Origin: an uncultured Synechococcus sp.
GTDB taxonomy: Bacteria; Cyanobacteriota; Cyanobacteriia; PCC-6307; Cyanobiaceae
DNA: 8,123 nucleotides
Direction of reading: 5' to 3'
Assembly: GCA_913040905.1 (NCBI GenBank)
Contig: CAJWIC010000053.1
Location: 1-8,123 of the forward strand
Of the stretch, positions 7,470-8,123 are shown in pieces. The notes below the pieces were generated by a model. It was not told the DNA's origin. It did no database searches and was given only the letters and a program-made list of their open reading frames with translations. Each line of letters opens with the position of its first letter. The first letter of the stretch is position 1. The translations under genes and the position numbers were made by a program.

Positions 7470-7658
7470 ATGCAGATCCTTAACACCCTCACCGTTCTGG
7501 CCCTGGTGGTGATGTCTTTCGCCCTGATCGTTGCTGTGCCTGTGCTGTATGCCTCCAACGAGGACAGTGGCCGCTCCAATCGCCTGATTCTTCTGGGCGG
7601 CATTGCTTGGGTGGCGCTGGTGCTGGTGAACTGGGGCGTCAGCTTCTTCGTGGTCTGA
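7470..7658 (+). CDS. psbZ: Photosystem II reaction center protein PsbZ (Ycf9)
   Basis: PsbZ is a small thylakoid membrane protein at the periphery of the photosystem II core, near CP43. It is known to help stabilise the complex and its interaction with antenna. The product is 62 residues, exactly the family's usual size, and has two predicted transmembrane helices (about 3-26 and 38-60) joined by a short polar loop [12 protein letters not shown] (27-38). The start MQILNTL and the NW in the second helix fit the family. The ATG at 7470 is the only sensible start; no strong Shine-Dalgarno precedes it. It is divergent from mutS and followed 74 bases later by ribH on the same strand, so co-transcription is possible. 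No transfer or damage is seen. Confidence 0.96.
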   Translation: MQILNTLTVLALVVMSFALIVAVPVLYASNEDSGRSNRLILLGGIAWVALVLVNWGVSFFVV

Positions 7659-7715
7659 ATCTTCAACGGGTTGCGCCTGATTGCCCTCTCCGCCGATGGG
7701 GTGGGAGCATGGACT

Positions 7716-7731
7716 GAGCAAAAAGCTGCTC
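7716..7731 (+). repeat. Small inverted repeat directly before the ribH start
   Basis: GAGCA (7716-7720) and TGCTC (7727-7731) form a perfect five-base-pair stem with an AAAAGC loop, ending one base before the ribH ATG at 7733. In the mRNA it could partly occlude the initiation region. There is no T-run, so it is not a terminator. It may be chance. Confidence 0.35.
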
Positions 7732-7732
7732 A

Positions 7733-8123
7733 ATGGCCTCATTTGAAGGACGTTTTACGGATGTGCAAGGTCTGCGCATCGCCGTGGTCATTGCTCGCTT
7801 CAACGATCTGGTCACCGGCAAGCTGCTGAGTGGCTGCCTCGACTGTCTGAGCCGGCATGGTGTCGACACCAGCGCTGACAGCAATCAGCTGGATGTGGCC
7901 TGGGTGCCGGGCTCTTTTGAGCTTCCTCTGGTGGCGCAGAAGTTAGCCGCCAGCGGTCGCTATCAAGTGGTGATCACGCTCGGTGCGGTCATCCGTGGTG
8001 ACACCCCGCATTTCGATGTGGTGGTGGCGGAAGCCAGCAAGGGGATCGCTTCGGTGTCGCGGGACACCGGCGTCCCGGTGATCTTCGGTGTGTTGACCAC
8101 TGACACGATGCAGCAGGCGCTGG
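7733..8123 (+). CDS. ribH: 6,7-dimethyl-8-ribityllumazine synthase, 5' part (3' end outside the window)
   Basis: RibH condenses 5-amino-6-ribitylamino-uracil with 3,4-dihydroxy-2-butanone 4-phosphate to lumazine, the penultimate step of riboflavin synthesis; the family forms pentamers or icosahedral 60-mers. From the ATG at 7733, 130 codons are visible of about 155-160 expected, and the frame is still open at the right edge. Family motifs are in the right order: ARFN (21-24, with the ring-stacking Phe), VPGSFELP (58-65, substrate and subunit-interface loop), [14 protein letters not shown] (84-97, phosphate-binding RGDT and the catalytic His93) and [13 protein letters not shown] (118-130). No clear Shine-Dalgarno lies at normal spacing; a GGGAG at 7703-7707 is too far upstream. 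A two-codon in-frame minicistron (ATG GAC TGA at 7709-7717) precedes the start and forces initiation at 7733 or later. It may be co-transcribed with psbZ. Confidence 0.95.
   Translation, partial: MASFEGRFTDVQGLRIAVVIARFNDLVTGKLLSGCLDCLSRHGVDTSADSNQLDVAWVPGSFELPLVAQKLAASGRYQVVITLGAVIRGDTPHFDVVVAEASKGIASVSRDTGVPVIFGVLTTDTMQQAL

Noticed and set aside
7422..7742. 106-codon minus-strand open frame over psbZ
   Set aside because: It is the reverse complement of the hydrophobic psbZ helices, which gives a His/Gln-rich shadow; psbZ itself has exact family length and sequence.

Overview
The window is a GC-rich, gene-dense stretch of a picocyanobacterial chromosome. PsbZ, a photosystem II subunit found only in oxygenic phototrophs, together with the cyanobacterial four-ACT-domain aspartate kinase and a cobalamin corrin-ring gene, points to a cyanobacterium. 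The high GC content and the near absence of the HIP1 octamer (one copy, in mutS) suggest the marine or brackish Synechococcus/Cyanobium group rather than low-GC Prochlorococcus. This placement is inferred, because no rRNA gene is present.

Layout: the 3' half of uvrB (nucleotide excision repair) runs rightward off the left edge and meets lysC (aspartate kinase) tail to tail with three bases between the stop codons. lysC lies downstream of holA (DNA polymerase III delta, the clamp-loader wrench) on the minus strand. The 115-base gap between them is largely filled by a degenerate 17-bp tandem repeat that begins inside the last codons of holA. holA is divergent from cobH/cbiC (precorrin-8X methylmutase), whose 3' end overlaps the 3' end of the convergent mutS by 16 bases. 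mutS (mismatch recognition) is divergent from psbZ, and psbZ is followed on the same strand by ribH (lumazine synthase), which is cut off by the right edge.

No mobile element, CRISPR array, tRNA, rRNA, toxin or defence gene is visible. The genes are housekeeping: DNA repair and replication (uvrB, holA, mutS), amino-acid entry (lysC), vitamin cofactors (cobH, ribH) and photosynthesis (psbZ). They do not form one pathway. The strand changes allow at most two co-transcribed pairs, holA-lysC and psbZ-ribH. There is no gene-free stretch above 300 bases.

I do not see an undescribed multi-gene system. The observations most worth checking are: a clamp-binding-like QGNLF motif on the disordered N-terminal tail of MutS, which lacks the usual C-terminal clamp/tetramer tail; a C7 tract in the linker between the two ACT pairs of LysC, where a -1 shift gives an immediate stop and a protein of two-ACT size; the 17-bp tandem repeat that copies the holA stop region into the lysC leader; and alternating pairing arms upstream of psbZ.
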